Below are positions 1 to 7,038 of a DNA stretch of 10,429 nucleotides, piece by piece. Each line of letters begins with the position of its first letter. The stretch's first letter is position 1. This DNA is from JANMQK01 sp031370485 (GTDB lineage: Bacteria; Acidobacteriota; Polarisedimenticolia; Gp22-AA2): assembly GCA_031370485.1 (NCBI GenBank), contig JANMQK010000061.1:1-10429 (forward strand), given 5' to 3'. The translations under genes and the position numbers were made by a program. The notes under the pieces are model-generated. The model was not told the DNA's origin, searched no databases, and saw only the letters and a program-made list of their open reading frames with translations.

Positions 1-194
1 GGGTATTGCTTCGCGACCTCCACCGACATCTCCTGCCCCAGCTTCACCTCCTCGTCCGACGAGACGAGGTTCATCTGTCCCTTGTTGATACCCGTCGTGG
101 CGCATCCGTCGAGAGCAAGCGGCAGGAGCGCAGCAGCCAGCATCCCGAGGGCGGTGACCAGGAGCGTGTGACTTGAGCCTTTCGTCGTGTTCAT
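1..194 (-). CDS. M48-family-like metalloprotease lipoprotein, N-terminal part (cut by window edge)
   Basis: Only the first 64 codons are present; the gene runs off the left edge. The N-terminus has a basic start, a hydrophobic stretch of about residues 11-28 and a lipobox L28-D-G-C31, so the protein should be a lipoprotein anchored through Cys31. The mature start, with N-x-G-Q-M-N-L followed by S-x-x-E-E-V-x-L-G-Q-E (about residues 37-55), is the typical opening of periplasmic M48 zinc metallopeptidases of the BepA/LoiP type, which degrade misfolded envelope proteins. The HExxH zinc motif would lie beyond the edge and cannot be seen. The ATG at 194 has a GGGAG ribosome site just upstream. It starts 20 bases after the BON-gene stop, so the two are probably co-transcribed. 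The family call rests on this short opening only. Confidence 0.62.
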   Translation of the reverse strand, partial: MNTTKGSSHTLLVTALGMLAAALLPLALDGCATTGINKGQMNLVSSDEEVKLGQEMSVEVAKQY

Positions 195-214
195 GGTTCT
201 CCCTCTGATGACGT

Positions 215-676
215 TTATCGCAGATTGGCTTCCACTTTGTTCACGCCATCGGTCGTCCTGGCGATCTCGATCGCCTGTTTCTTTTCGGCATCGCTTTTCA
301 CCGATCCGGTCAGGTACACAACGCCGTCACGGGTATCGACATCGATCCGCATGCCTTTCGCGAGAGAATCCTCCAGAAGCCGCACCTTCACGCGCATGGT
401 GATCCCGGCGTCATCGACGCGCGTACCGAGCGTACGCTTCGGATCGGGAGCATCGCCGCTCGCGGTTCCCGATCGCACCGAGATCATGTCCTTCACGTCG
501 CTGACCCCGCTCGTGCCGCGCGCCAGCTGAAGGGCCGTGTTCCTGGCCCCCTGGCTGTCCAGGTTTCCGGTCAGGGTCACGACCCCGTTGGTCGTATCCA
601 CATTGATATCGAACGCAGGGACACGGCCAGCGCGACAACGGCACATGCGATGGCTCTTTTCTCTCTCATGACCCAC
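215..676 (-). CDS. BON-domain periplasmic protein with disrupted N-terminus
   Basis: The open frame encodes two BON domains (OsmY-type, envelope or phospholipid-associated). BON1 covers about residues 19-68 with the core D-I-N-V-D-T-T-N-G-V-V-T-L-T-G. BON2 covers about 88-153 with D-V-D-T-R-D-G-V-V-Y-L-T-G, and its leading helix is intact. The in-frame start is a GTG at 676, and the first 18 residues (Arg/His/Cys-rich) do not look like a real N-terminus. A better start, the ATG at 669, follows GGGAGGAG and opens a convincing signal peptide (M-R-E-K-R-A-I-A-C-A-V-V-A-L-A-V-S), but in another frame, which stops soon after. BON1 also lacks its usual first helix. I infer a deletion near 619-626 that joined the signal peptide to the middle of BON1 out of frame. 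The gene may therefore be non-functional unless this is a sequence or assembly error. It lies just upstream of the M48-type gene. Confidence 0.75.
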   Translation of the reverse strand: MGHEREKSHRMCRCRAGRVPAFDINVDTTNGVVTLTGNLDSQGARNTALQLARGTSGVSDVKDMISVRSGTASGDAPDPKRTLGTRVDDAGITMRVKVRLLEDSLAKGMRIDVDTRDGVVYLTGSVKSDAEKKQAIEIARTTDGVNKVEANLR

Positions 677-727
677 TCCTCCCGGAACAACTGCTCCGTG
701 GTGTCTGACGCTCTTGTCTGTCCCTCA

Positions 728-756
728 ACTGTAGGGGGCGTGGGGAGCATCGTCAA
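728..756 (-). promoter_or_regulatory. Sigma70-like promoter for the BON/M48 unit
   Basis: On the minus strand TTGACG (751-756) and TACAGT (728-733) are separated by exactly 17 bases. They match the consensus hexamers in 5 of 6 and 4 of 6 positions. Transcription would begin near 720, giving a leader of about 50 bases before the ATG at 669 and its GGGAGGAG site. The position fits the BON gene well. Such matches can occur by chance, so this is a prediction only. Confidence 0.45.
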
Positions 757-765
757 TTAGGAGAA

Positions 766-785
766 TCCTGACAGAGAGGTCAGGA
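766..785. repeat. Short perfect inverted repeat between the YkuD_2 and BON genes
   Basis: TCCTGAC and GTCAGGA form a perfect 7-bp stem around the 6-base loop AGAGAG. It lies about 60 bases past the stop of the YkuD_2 gene and directly upstream of the promoter-like hexamers. Read on the minus strand it is followed by TTCTCCTAATT, a weak T-rich run. It could be a weak terminator for the transpeptidase gene or an operator for the promoter beside it. Confidence 0.35.
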
Positions 786-846
786 GAACGCACCGGTGAA
801 TCAAGGCACAGTTCGCGCCCGATCGGTTGGTCCACGGCGGGAAGAA

Positions 847-1617
847 TCAGGAACTGCGGTGAGGCAGTGCGTCCAGCAGGCCGAGGATTGCGATCGTGTG
901 CGCGAAGCCGGCAGACGATTCCGCCTTGTCGATCGACGGATGCCACGCGTACAGCAGCGTGCGGTCCTTGACCTTGTCGATCAGCGTCCGGGCGATCGCG
1001 GGGCGGACGGCCGGACAGCCGAAGCTGCGTCCGAGCCGTCCGAGCTTGCGCGCGACCTCCTCGCGGACGTAGGGCGCACCGTGAATGACGATCGTGCGCG
1101 CTTCCGCCCGATCGTTCACACCCGGCTCCATCCCGCGCAGTCGCAGCGAGTAGCCATTCTTGCCGTTGTAGGTCGTGCCCGTGACAAAAGCCCCGAGCGA
1201 GGTCATGAGGCTGCCCTCGTCGTTCGAAAACGATCGGGCCACGTCCTCGCCCGAGTTCCGCCCGTGCGCCACGAGCTCGTGGAAAAGCAGCCGTCGCGAG
1301 GCCAGATCGAACACCCACATCCTCTTGACCGTCGAGGGCAGGCTGTAATCGATCACCGTGAGGAGCGTGCGGGAAACCTCCCCCCGGAAATACAACGCGC
1401 CCCAGGCGGACAGCGCCGCCCGGAGAGCCTCGGGCCGCATCGTCGGGGCGGCGTGGAGCAGGGCCTTCTCGACGGCGCGGGCATCCGTGCCGGACGGCCA
1501 CAGGGACACCTCGGGGGACGGCCATCCCGGACGCACCAAGGCGGTGCCGCCACGGGCAGGAGGCACCGCCGCCAGCAGCGGAAGGGTCGTCAGGAGCAAT
1601 GTTCGAGGGATCTTCAC
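847..1617 (-). CDS. Murein L,D-transpeptidase catalytic domain protein (YkuD_2 family)
   Basis: The 256-residue protein starts with a Sec-type signal peptide (K-I-P-R, then a hydrophobic stretch to about residue 18; cleavage likely near A21-R-G-G). The rest matches the YkuD_2 family, which is predicted to act on peptidoglycan peptide stems through a catalytic cysteine. Visible signatures are V-A-H-G-R-N-S-G-E (117-124), S-F-S-N-x-E-G-S (129-136), the conserved G-K-N-G-Y-S-L-R-L (152-160), I-V-I-H-G (176-180) and the active-site G-R-S-F-G-C-P-A-V (196-204) with Cys201. His179 and Cys201 are the expected catalytic pair. The start is a GTG with no strong Shine-Dalgarno; it is chosen because it gives the signal peptide. 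A TATACT hexamer lies only nine bases upstream. The gene starts 67 bases after the stop of the larger L,D-transpeptidase, so the two may be co-transcribed. Confidence 0.85.
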   Translation of the reverse strand: MKIPRTLLLTTLPLLAAVPPARGGTALVRPGWPSPEVSLWPSGTDARAVEKALLHAAPTMRPEALRAALSAWGALYFRGEVSRTLLTVIDYSLPSTVKRMWVFDLASRRLLFHELVAHGRNSGEDVARSFSNDEGSLMTSLGAFVTGTTYNGKNGYSLRLRGMEPGVNDRAEARTIVIHGAPYVREEVARKLGRLGRSFGCPAVRPAIARTLIDKVKDRTLLYAWHPSIDKAESSAGFAHTIAILGLLDALPHRSS

Positions 1618-1684
1618 GGTAGGGACAGTATAGTGCGCTTCGGGCGGAAAGCCATCTTCGCCATCGGGGGCCCCCTTTTCGGGC

Positions 1685-3478
1685 CTATCGGGCGGGGGGA
1701 CGGGCGGCTTCCTTGGCGCCCGATGCCGGCCCCCCCGACACGCGGGACGTCACGCGGTCGAACGCGGTTTGTTGGGGCCCGTCGAACTCATACACGTCCG
1801 GACTGAAGCGCAAAGCGCCGGCCTCGTCGACCCAGGCCGTCAAATAAAGGATGTGGATCGGAACTGGCGGCTTGACGGACAGGTGGCGCTCTTCCGTCTG
1901 GTCCAGGGCCTCGCTGAGAAGGTCCTGCGACGAATCGCCCAGGAGCTGCCTCGCCAGATCGAGAGGCTTCTCGACCCTGATGCATCCATGGCTGAGATCG
2001 CGGTCCGATTGGCCGAAGAGGCCCCGCGTCGGCGTATCGTGCAGGTAGATGTGGAAATCGTTCGTGAGGTGAAACTTCAGGCGGCCGAGCGCGTTGTCCG
2101 GCCCGGGATCCTGGCGCAAGCGATAGGGGAAGCGTCCCTCGTCCAGCGCGCGCCACTCCACGCTCGTCGGGTCCACTTCGCGAGCGTCCTCCTCCGGACC
2201 CTCGAGCAGGCGAAGGCCGCGGCGCTTGAACGCTTTCGGATCCTTCAGCAACTCGGGCAGGTACTCCCCGAGGGCAATGCTCTTCGGGACGTTCCACGGC
2301 GGGTTGACCACGACGGCCACGATCCGATCGCTGAACACCGGCGTGGGCGTGAAGGCCTTCCCGACGACGATTCGCGTGTGCCACACCGAGACCCCGCCTC
2401 GCACGAGTTCGAGGTCAAACCCCGGGATGTTCACGAAAACATGCGGATCGCCGAGCCGGCGCGGAATCCACCGCCAGCGCTCGAGGTTCAGCTCGACCTG
2501 CCGGATCCGGCGCTCGACGGACACATTCAACTCGGCCAGGGTGATTGCGTCGAGCTTCCCATCCGGCCCGATCCCGTGCCGCTCCTGGAAGCGGCGCAGC
2601 GCTTCGGCCAGCGCCTCGTCGAACTGATCACCCGAGGCCGCCATCTCGCCGGTGGCGAAGTCCGTCTTCCCGGCGTGTTCGGAGAGGCGCTGCCGGAGGA
2701 GAAGGACCCTCGGTCCGCGCGCGCCCGGCTCGAGTTTTGCCCCAGCGGGGATCGCCGGCCATCCACCCGCCGCCTCGACCTTGCGCAATTCCCCGAGCGC
2801 CTCGCGCAGGCGCGCATAGCCCGGGTGCGGCGGCGGCAAGGTTTCGAGCAATTGTGGGAGATTGTCACCCAGAAGGGCCCGATCCAGCTTCGTCAGGGGA
2901 TCGAGATCGGGGAGATTCGTATGCCAGTCGTTCCGGACCTCGTCGGGGTGCACCCGGCCGGTGGACAGGTCGGACGCGTACCGGAAGAAGGCGGCGGTCA
3001 TGAGCAGATCGAAGTCGGCCAGACGCGCGACCGCGGCGTCATCGAGCGGGGGCTTGCCGATCTGCGCTCCCAGGAGGTCGAGCCGGCTCAGGGCGTAATC
3101 CTCCGGGTCCAGTCCGTGCTCGCCCGCCCTTCTCAGCGCGTCGAGAAGGGTCGTGGTCGAAGGAAGAATCCTGCCGGAGTCGTCGCACCACGCAAGCCGT
3201 TGTCCGTTATTGGCGTAAAACTCCGTCAAGGTCTCGCGCGTCGGGAAGATCGGGTGGGACAGGGTTCCCCCGTCCACCGACGGCACGGGGGCGACTCTCA
3301 ATTGCCGTGCCAGCGCCTGTTCTACTTCGTCCCGCGACAGGTCGGGCCGTCCCAGGTTGGCAACGGCCTTCAGCCGCGCCTCGAGACGCCCGATGATGGG
3401 GTCACGCGGACTGCAGGCAGAGGCCGTGAGAAGGGCGACGAAGAGGACGGGCCAGGCGCGTCCGATGCCACTTCGCAT
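1685..3478 (-). CDS. L,D-transpeptidase, YcbB/LdtD type, lipoprotein
   Basis: This 597-residue protein is a large L,D-transpeptidase of the YcbB type, which forms 3-3 cross-links in peptidoglycan. The ATG at 3478 is preferred over the upstream in-frame start at 3583 because GGAGAAGG lies four bases before it and it opens a signal peptide ending in the lipobox T-A-S-A-C22. Domains in order are an N-terminal scaffold of about residues 85-235 (with F-Y-A-N-N-G-Q-R-L-A-W and H-G-L-D-P-E-D-Y), a peptidoglycan-binding domain of about 253-315 (G-P-R-V-x-x-L-R-Q-R-L, then F-Q-x-R-H-G-I-G-P-D-G), and a YkuD catalytic domain of about 345-510. The active site is S-H-G-C-I-R-V with Cys499, preceded by H-D-T-P (480-483). 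E. coli YcbB is anchored by a membrane segment; here a lipobox is seen instead. The C-terminal tail is Pro/Ala/Arg-rich. Confidence 0.92.
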   Translation of the reverse strand: MRSGIGRAWPVLFVALLTASACSPRDPIIGRLEARLKAVANLGRPDLSRDEVEQALARQLRVAPVPSVDGGTLSHPIFPTRETLTEFYANNGQRLAWCDDSGRILPSTTTLLDALRRAGEHGLDPEDYALSRLDLLGAQIGKPPLDDAAVARLADFDLLMTAAFFRYASDLSTGRVHPDEVRNDWHTNLPDLDPLTKLDRALLGDNLPQLLETLPPPHPGYARLREALGELRKVEAAGGWPAIPAGAKLEPGARGPRVLLLRQRLSEHAGKTDFATGEMAASGDQFDEALAEALRRFQERHGIGPDGKLDAITLAELNVSVERRIRQVELNLERWRWIPRRLGDPHVFVNIPGFDLELVRGGVSVWHTRIVVGKAFTPTPVFSDRIVAVVVNPPWNVPKSIALGEYLPELLKDPKAFKRRGLRLLEGPEEDAREVDPTSVEWRALDEGRFPYRLRQDPGPDNALGRLKFHLTNDFHIYLHDTPTRGLFGQSDRDLSHGCIRVEKPLDLARQLLGDSSQDLLSEALDQTEERHLSVKPPVPIHILYLTAWVDEAGALRFSPDVYEFDGPQQTAFDRVTSRVSGGPASGAKEAARPPAR

Positions 3479-3572
3479 CGATCCTTCTCCGGCGAGGAGG
3501 ACCCGGAACAGAGGACGGTCACGCGGCATTGCCGACCTCCAGCCGCGCCGACTTGCAGGCTCGAAAGGCAAC

Positions 3573-3605
3573 CCGCGGCCCACGGGCGCTCACCCGGGGC
3601 CGCGG
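3573..3605 (-). terminator. Strong hairpin after the outer-membrane protein gene
   Basis: CCGCGGCCC (3573-3581) pairs perfectly with GGGCCGCGG (3597-3605). Inside, CGGG and CCCG add four more pairs beyond a single bulged A, leaving the loop CGCTCA. The hairpin starts 16 bases past the stop of the OMP gene on the minus strand and is followed there by GTTGCCTTTCG, so the T-run is weak. A terminator for the OMP gene is the simplest reading. It also lies in the leader region of the YcbB-type gene, so an attenuator or mRNA-stabilising role is possible. Confidence 0.5.
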
Positions 3606-3621
3606 CTTGCAGGAAAGGCTT

Positions 3622-4161
3622 CTAGAAGCGGAAGTCCACTCCGACGCTCGTCAGGTTCAGATCGTCGGTATTGGCCACCTTGAATCTCTCGTATTCGAGG
3701 CGGATGGCGATCAGCTTGCTCGGCTTAATCGCCAATCCGATGCCATAGGCGGCATCGTTGCCGCTGTCGGACTCCCGGGCGACCATTGCGCCGCTGAGGC
3801 GCACGTTTGTGTCCCAGCGGAAAAAACCCGCCTTGCCGAACAACTCGAAGTGCTCGGCGACTGGGATCACTCCGACGGCGAAGAGGTCCCAGGCCGTGGC
3901 GTCGAACTCGAGGTCGATCCCATCGCGGGAGTCACTAGGCGATCCGAAATCGACGTAGCCGCCCTCCAGGCCGAAGAACTTGATGAACCGATAGCCTGCG
4001 AAGACCTTGTACGCCGTGTCATTACCGTCAAAGGTCGAGTTGAATTCGTCAACCTTGAGCCCGGTCTTGCCGACGCTTGCGCCGAGGTAGAAGGGCTCGG
4101 CGAGCGCCGCGCTCGATGCAACGAACGACATCAACGCGACCAGCAGCAGAATACGCTTCAT
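3622..4161 (-). CDS. Outer-membrane beta-barrel protein (small OmpA/OmpW-like porin fold)
   Basis: The ATG at 4161 is chosen because GGAGG (4168-4172) lies six bases upstream and the start opens a clean signal peptide, M-K-R-I-L-L-L-V-A-L with cleavage after A19-L-A21. The mature chain of about 158 residues alternates polar and aromatic or hydrophobic residues in some eight strands (for example Y-K-V-F-A-G-Y-R-F at 51-59, F-E-L-F-G-K-A-G-F-F at 105-114, L-I-A-I-R-L-E-Y-E-R-F at 150-160). It ends V-G-V-D-F-R-F with a terminal Phe, the usual signal for assembly by the BAM complex. Length and pattern fit an eight-stranded barrel of the outer-membrane protein beta-barrel family. The ligand or role cannot be read from sequence. 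A hairpin follows the stop, so the gene is probably expressed alone. Confidence 0.85.
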   Translation of the reverse strand: MKRILLLVALMSFVASSAALAEPFYLGASVGKTGLKVDEFNSTFDGNDTAYKVFAGYRFIKFFGLEGGYVDFGSPSDSRDGIDLEFDATAWDLFAVGVIPVAEHFELFGKAGFFRWDTNVRLSGAMVARESDSGNDAAYGIGLAIKPSKLIAIRLEYERFKVANTDDLNLTSVGVDFRF

Positions 4162-4353
4162 GCACATCCTCCACAAAGGCGGGGAAAAGGAACGTCCCGG
4201 CCCGGCGCACCCACCCACCCGCCGCCGTGCCGATCACACCACGAGCGCCGATCCGAGGATCGAGTGCGCGCTCGCCGGTACCTTATATGTCGGCCCGCCC
4301 AATCCAGATAGTCAGGACATCCCTGAACCGGAGTTGGTGAATCCCTGACCTGA
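4162..4353. other. Intergenic region upstream of the OMP gene
   Basis: This stretch should hold the OMP promoter and 5' leader. A TATAAG hexamer on the minus strand (4282-4287) could be a -10 box, but I see no good -35 hexamer at 16-18 bases. The leader part (about 4190-4240) is very G+C-rich with runs of C/G and has no open frame with coding character. No RNA gene is recognised. Confidence 0.3.
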
Positions 4354-4503
4354 ATCCTCGCCACCCGGTTCACCTTCGACTTCGGCTGCTACCCCGAGCG
4401 GATCAACGACTCGAACCTGAGATTCGTCAGCCTCTGGAACAGGTGCGGCCGCCAGTACGGCTTGCAGGACGGGGAGCGGAAGATGTCCGGCGGGATCGGA
4501 AGC
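4354..4503 (+). pseudogene. Coding-like gene fragment, family not recognised
   Basis: After an in-frame stop at 4351-4353, the frame starting at 4354 reads as about 50 residues of protein-like sequence (I-L-A-T-R-F-T-F-D-F-G-C-Y-P-E-R then I-N-D-S-N-L-R-F-V-S-L-W-N). Almost every codon ends in G or C, as expected for a real gene in a high-GC genome, and this bias fades after about 4500. No start codon or ribosome site is at the left end, and the continuation to 4695 becomes Arg/Ser-rich and loses coding character. I infer a fragment left after deletion at both ends. I do not recognise the family and assign no function. Confidence 0.3.
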
Positions 4504-4538
4504 TATGATTCGGTCATCACCGCTCGACGTCTGAGATC

Positions 4539-4733
4539 TCAGGCGCCGTTCGGGGCGGTCGTCTTCGCGCCCACCCGCGAAAGCGGGACCCTTCCTTCGG
4601 CCGCGAGCCGCCCGAGGTGGATGTTCGATCCGCCGAGCAGCCGCCCGAACTCCGCCCGGTCCATCTCGAGGAGCACCGCGTTCTCCCGCACGTAGCAGCT
4701 GGCGGAGTGGGGCTGCCCGTCGACGAGCGACAT
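4539..4733 (-). pseudogene. Remnant of a cyclic-nucleotide-binding (cNMP) domain
   Basis: From an ATG at 4733 the frame encodes 64 residues. The first half reads M-S-L-V-D-G-Q-P-H-S-A-S and then V-L-L-E-M-D-R-A-E-F-G-R-L-L. This matches the second half of Crp-type cNMP-binding domains, where a conserved G-E-M-x-L-x-D-G-x-P-R-S-A is followed by a strand and the closing helix. The normal GE before this M is replaced by R-N, the earlier beta-roll is absent, and no DNA-binding or other output domain follows. Just upstream (about 4740-4830) another minus frame gives A-V-H-L-F-G-Q-F-T-P-A-E-Y-E-E-H, which may be a further broken piece. I infer a degraded Crp-like or cNMP-sensor gene, and the fold assignment is by motif only. 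Confidence 0.42.
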
Positions 4734-4871
4734 GTTCCTCGTACTCGGCGGGGGTGAACTGTCCGAACAAATGGACGGCAACCAGGACGGCGCGGTCCAG
4801 CGTTGCCGGTAACAGCGGTCGTCCCGGCACCGTGGACGAGTCACGGACCCGGGGGCACAGCTGATGTTTCC

Positions 4872-7004
4872 TCATTTCTTGAGTTTCAGCAGTCGCGCGT
4901 TGATGGCCACAATCACCGTGCTCGCCGACATCAACACCGCGCCCAGCGCAGGAGTGAGCAGCACGCCCCACGCGTAAAGCGCTCCCGCCGCCAGGGGAAT
5001 GGCGAAGGTGTTGTAGCCCGTCGCCCAGACCAGGTTCTGAATCATCTTCCGATACGTGGCGCCAGAGAGCTGCACGATGGCCAGGACATCCAGAGGATTG
5101 CTTCGCACCAGGATGACGTCGGCGGTTTCTACCGCCACGTCGGAACCGGCTCCAATGGCGATGCCCACATCAGCCTGCGCCAGCGCCGGGGCGTCGTTCA
5201 CGCCGTCGCCTGTCATGGCCACCAGCACGCCCCGGGATTGGACCTCTTTCACTTTGGCGGCTTTGTCCTGGGGCAGGACTTCGGCGAAGTACTCATCCAG
5301 TCCGACCTGGTCCGAGACCCATTTGGCTGTCGCTTTGTTATCGCCGGTGAGCATCATGCAGCGAATGTTCAGCGCTTTGAGGGCATCGATGGCTTGCTTC
5401 GCCTCGGGTCGGACGATGTCGGCCAAGACAATCGCTCCTTTCAACTTCCCGTCAACCAGGACAAACACGACCGTCTTGCCTTGGGCTTGCAGCGGGCCAA
5501 TACGCTTGTCGGTAAGAGCGATGTTTTGTCCCCGCAAGAAGCCTGGGCTAACCACTTTGACCTCTCTACCCTCGACCCTGCCCTCGGCGCCACTGCCGGG
5601 GATGCTTCTAAAGTGTTCGACGGGCAGCTTCTCTTCCGACGAAGCGGCGATAGCCTTGGCGATGGGATGTTCGGAATGCGCGTCCACGGAAGCCGCGTAC
5701 TTGCGCAGGGTGTCTTCGTCCATGTCCTGCGAGAGCATCAGCGTGTCGGTCACGCCAAAGCGGCCCTCGGTCAGCGTGCCGGTCTTGTCACAAATGATGG
5801 CCTGCAGTTTTCGGGCGTTTTCGAAAGCAACGCGATTGCGGATGAGCAACCCGTTGCTCGCAGCCAGGGCGGTGGAGACGGCTACCACCAGAGGCACGGC
5901 CAGACCGAGGGCGTGCGGACAGGTAATAACCATGACGGTGACGCTGCGCTCGATCGCAAAGGCAAAGTCCTTGCTCATGAGGACCAGCCAGATGAGGAAG
6001 GTGATGGCTCCGCAGCTCAAGCCTGCGATGGTGAGCCACAGCGCGGCGGTGTCGGCGAGGTTTTGGGTCTTCGATTTGCTGTCCTGGGCCTGCTTGACCA
6101 GGTTGATGACCTGCGACAGAAACGAATCCTTGCCGGTGCCTTTGACCTCGATGGTCAACGATCCCTCGCCGTTGATGGCGCCGCCGATGACCTTGCCGCC
6201 GGTCTTCTTGGTGACCGGGGTTGATTCCCCGGTGAGCATAGCCTCATTGACCGAGCTCTCGCCCTCCACGACGACTCCGTCCGCGGGAAGCTTCTCACCC
6301 GGTTTGATCAGGACTTTGTCATTCACCGCCAGCTCGCTCAGCGGCACGTCCTTCACGCTGCCGTCGGGCATGAGTTTGTGAGCGTCGGAGGGCATGAGTT
6401 TCGCCAATTCCTCCAGGGCCTTGGATGCGCCCATCACCGACTTCATCTCGATCCAGTGCCCCAGAAGCATGATATCGACGAGCGTGGCCAGCTCCCAGAA
6501 GAACATCTTTCCGGTCAGACCGAACACCACGACGCTGCTGTAGAAATAGGCGGTCGTAATGGCGACGGCGACCAGCGTCATCATCCCGGGCCGCCGGGAT
6601 TGGAGCTCCTTGAACAAGCCTTTGAGAAACGGCCAGCCGCCGTACCAGAAGACGGCCGTGGCAAAGCCAAACAGGACGTAGAGGTCGCCGGGAAAACGTA
6701 TGGCTTCTCGCAGACCCACCAGCCCTTGGAGCAGCGGCGAGAGGATGAGAATGGGCAGGGTCAGAGCCAGCGAGATCCAGAACCGCTTCCGGAAATCCGC
6801 CGCCATGTGGGCATGATGGCGGTGGTGGTCCGGATGGTCGGAGCCGGCATGCTGCAATTGAGCCTTCGCCTCCAACCAGTTCTGCTCGGCATGTCCTTGC
6901 GGACGACCTTCCTTCAGAAAGATGGCGTATGCCTTTTTGGCCACCTCGTCATGCGCCGGCTCCGTGTCGGGCTTGTTCTTGGTGGCGTGTTCATGCTCCT
7001 TCAT
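4872..7004 (-). CDS. copB: Copper-type P1B ATPase (CopB class) with N-terminal DUF2934-like segment
   Basis: A 710-residue heavy-metal-exporting P-type ATPase of the inner membrane that uses ATP to move metal out of the cytoplasm. Catalytic motifs are complete: T-G-E-S (258-261), metal site C362-P-H, phosphorylation site D406-K-T-G-T, H446-P and G-D-G-V-N-D (599-604). The pattern CPH, N657-x6-Y-N-x4-P670 and P685-x6-M-S-A-S-T-x5-N702 is the signature reported for the P1B-3 (CopB) subgroup, associated with Cu(I), Cu(II) and Ag(I). There is no CxxC heavy-metal-binding domain. Instead residues 17-50 (A-K-K-A-Y-A-I-F-L-K-E-G-R, then N-W-L-E-A-K-A-Q-L) resemble DUF2934, followed by a His-rich stretch (56-66) likely to bind metal. 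The ATG at 7004 follows AGGAG. The sampled line 5281-5340 has 33 of 60 G+C against 41 of 60 in 3061-3120. The metal itself is inferred from family knowledge. Confidence 0.93.
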   Translation of the reverse strand: MKEHEHATKNKPDTEPAHDEVAKKAYAIFLKEGRPQGHAEQNWLEAKAQLQHAGSDHPDHHRHHAHMAADFRKRFWISLALTLPILILSPLLQGLVGLREAIRFPGDLYVLFGFATAVFWYGGWPFLKGLFKELQSRRPGMMTLVAVAITTAYFYSSVVVFGLTGKMFFWELATLVDIMLLGHWIEMKSVMGASKALEELAKLMPSDAHKLMPDGSVKDVPLSELAVNDKVLIKPGEKLPADGVVVEGESSVNEAMLTGESTPVTKKTGGKVIGGAINGEGSLTIEVKGTGKDSFLSQVINLVKQAQDSKSKTQNLADTAALWLTIAGLSCGAITFLIWLVLMSKDFAFAIERSVTVMVITCPHALGLAVPLVVAVSTALAASNGLLIRNRVAFENARKLQAIICDKTGTLTEGRFGVTDTLMLSQDMDEDTLRKYAASVDAHSEHPIAKAIAASSEEKLPVEHFRSIPGSGAEGRVEGREVKVVSPGFLRGQNIALTDKRIGPLQAQGKTVVFVLVDGKLKGAIVLADIVRPEAKQAIDALKALNIRCMMLTGDNKATAKWVSDQVGLDEYFAEVLPQDKAAKVKEVQSRGVLVAMTGDGVNDAPALAQADVGIAIGAGSDVAVETADVILVRSNPLDVLAIVQLSGATYRKMIQNLVWATGYNTFAIPLAAGALYAWGVLLTPALGAVLMSASTVIVAINARLLKLKK

Positions 7005-7038
7005 GGAGGGTCTCCTGCTTCACGGGCGGGTGGTGAGC

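Noticed and set aside
1666..1675. GGGGGCCCCC palindrome after the YcbB-type gene as a terminator
   Set aside because: There is no loop between the arms, so it cannot form a hairpin as it stands.
796..1806. 336-codon plus-strand frame opposite the YkuD_2 gene
   Set aside because: Low-complexity Arg/Gly-rich translation and complete overlap with a gene having a signal peptide and active-site motif.
1769..3625. 618-codon open frame on the plus strand opposite the YcbB-type transpeptidase gene
   Set aside because: It is the antisense shadow of a gene with clear domains and active site; its product is Arg/Gln/Glu-rich with no recognisable motif, as expected in GC-rich DNA.
4312..4971. 219-codon minus-strand frame running into the copB 3' end
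   Set aside because: Mostly a shadow; it overlaps the end of copB and the two fragments in other frames. Only a short part near 4740-4830 may be residual coding and is noted with the cNMP fragment.
4803..6381. Two long plus-strand frames opposite copB (4803-6224 and 5056-6381)
   Set aside because: Both are antisense to the well-supported ATPase and show no domain pattern.
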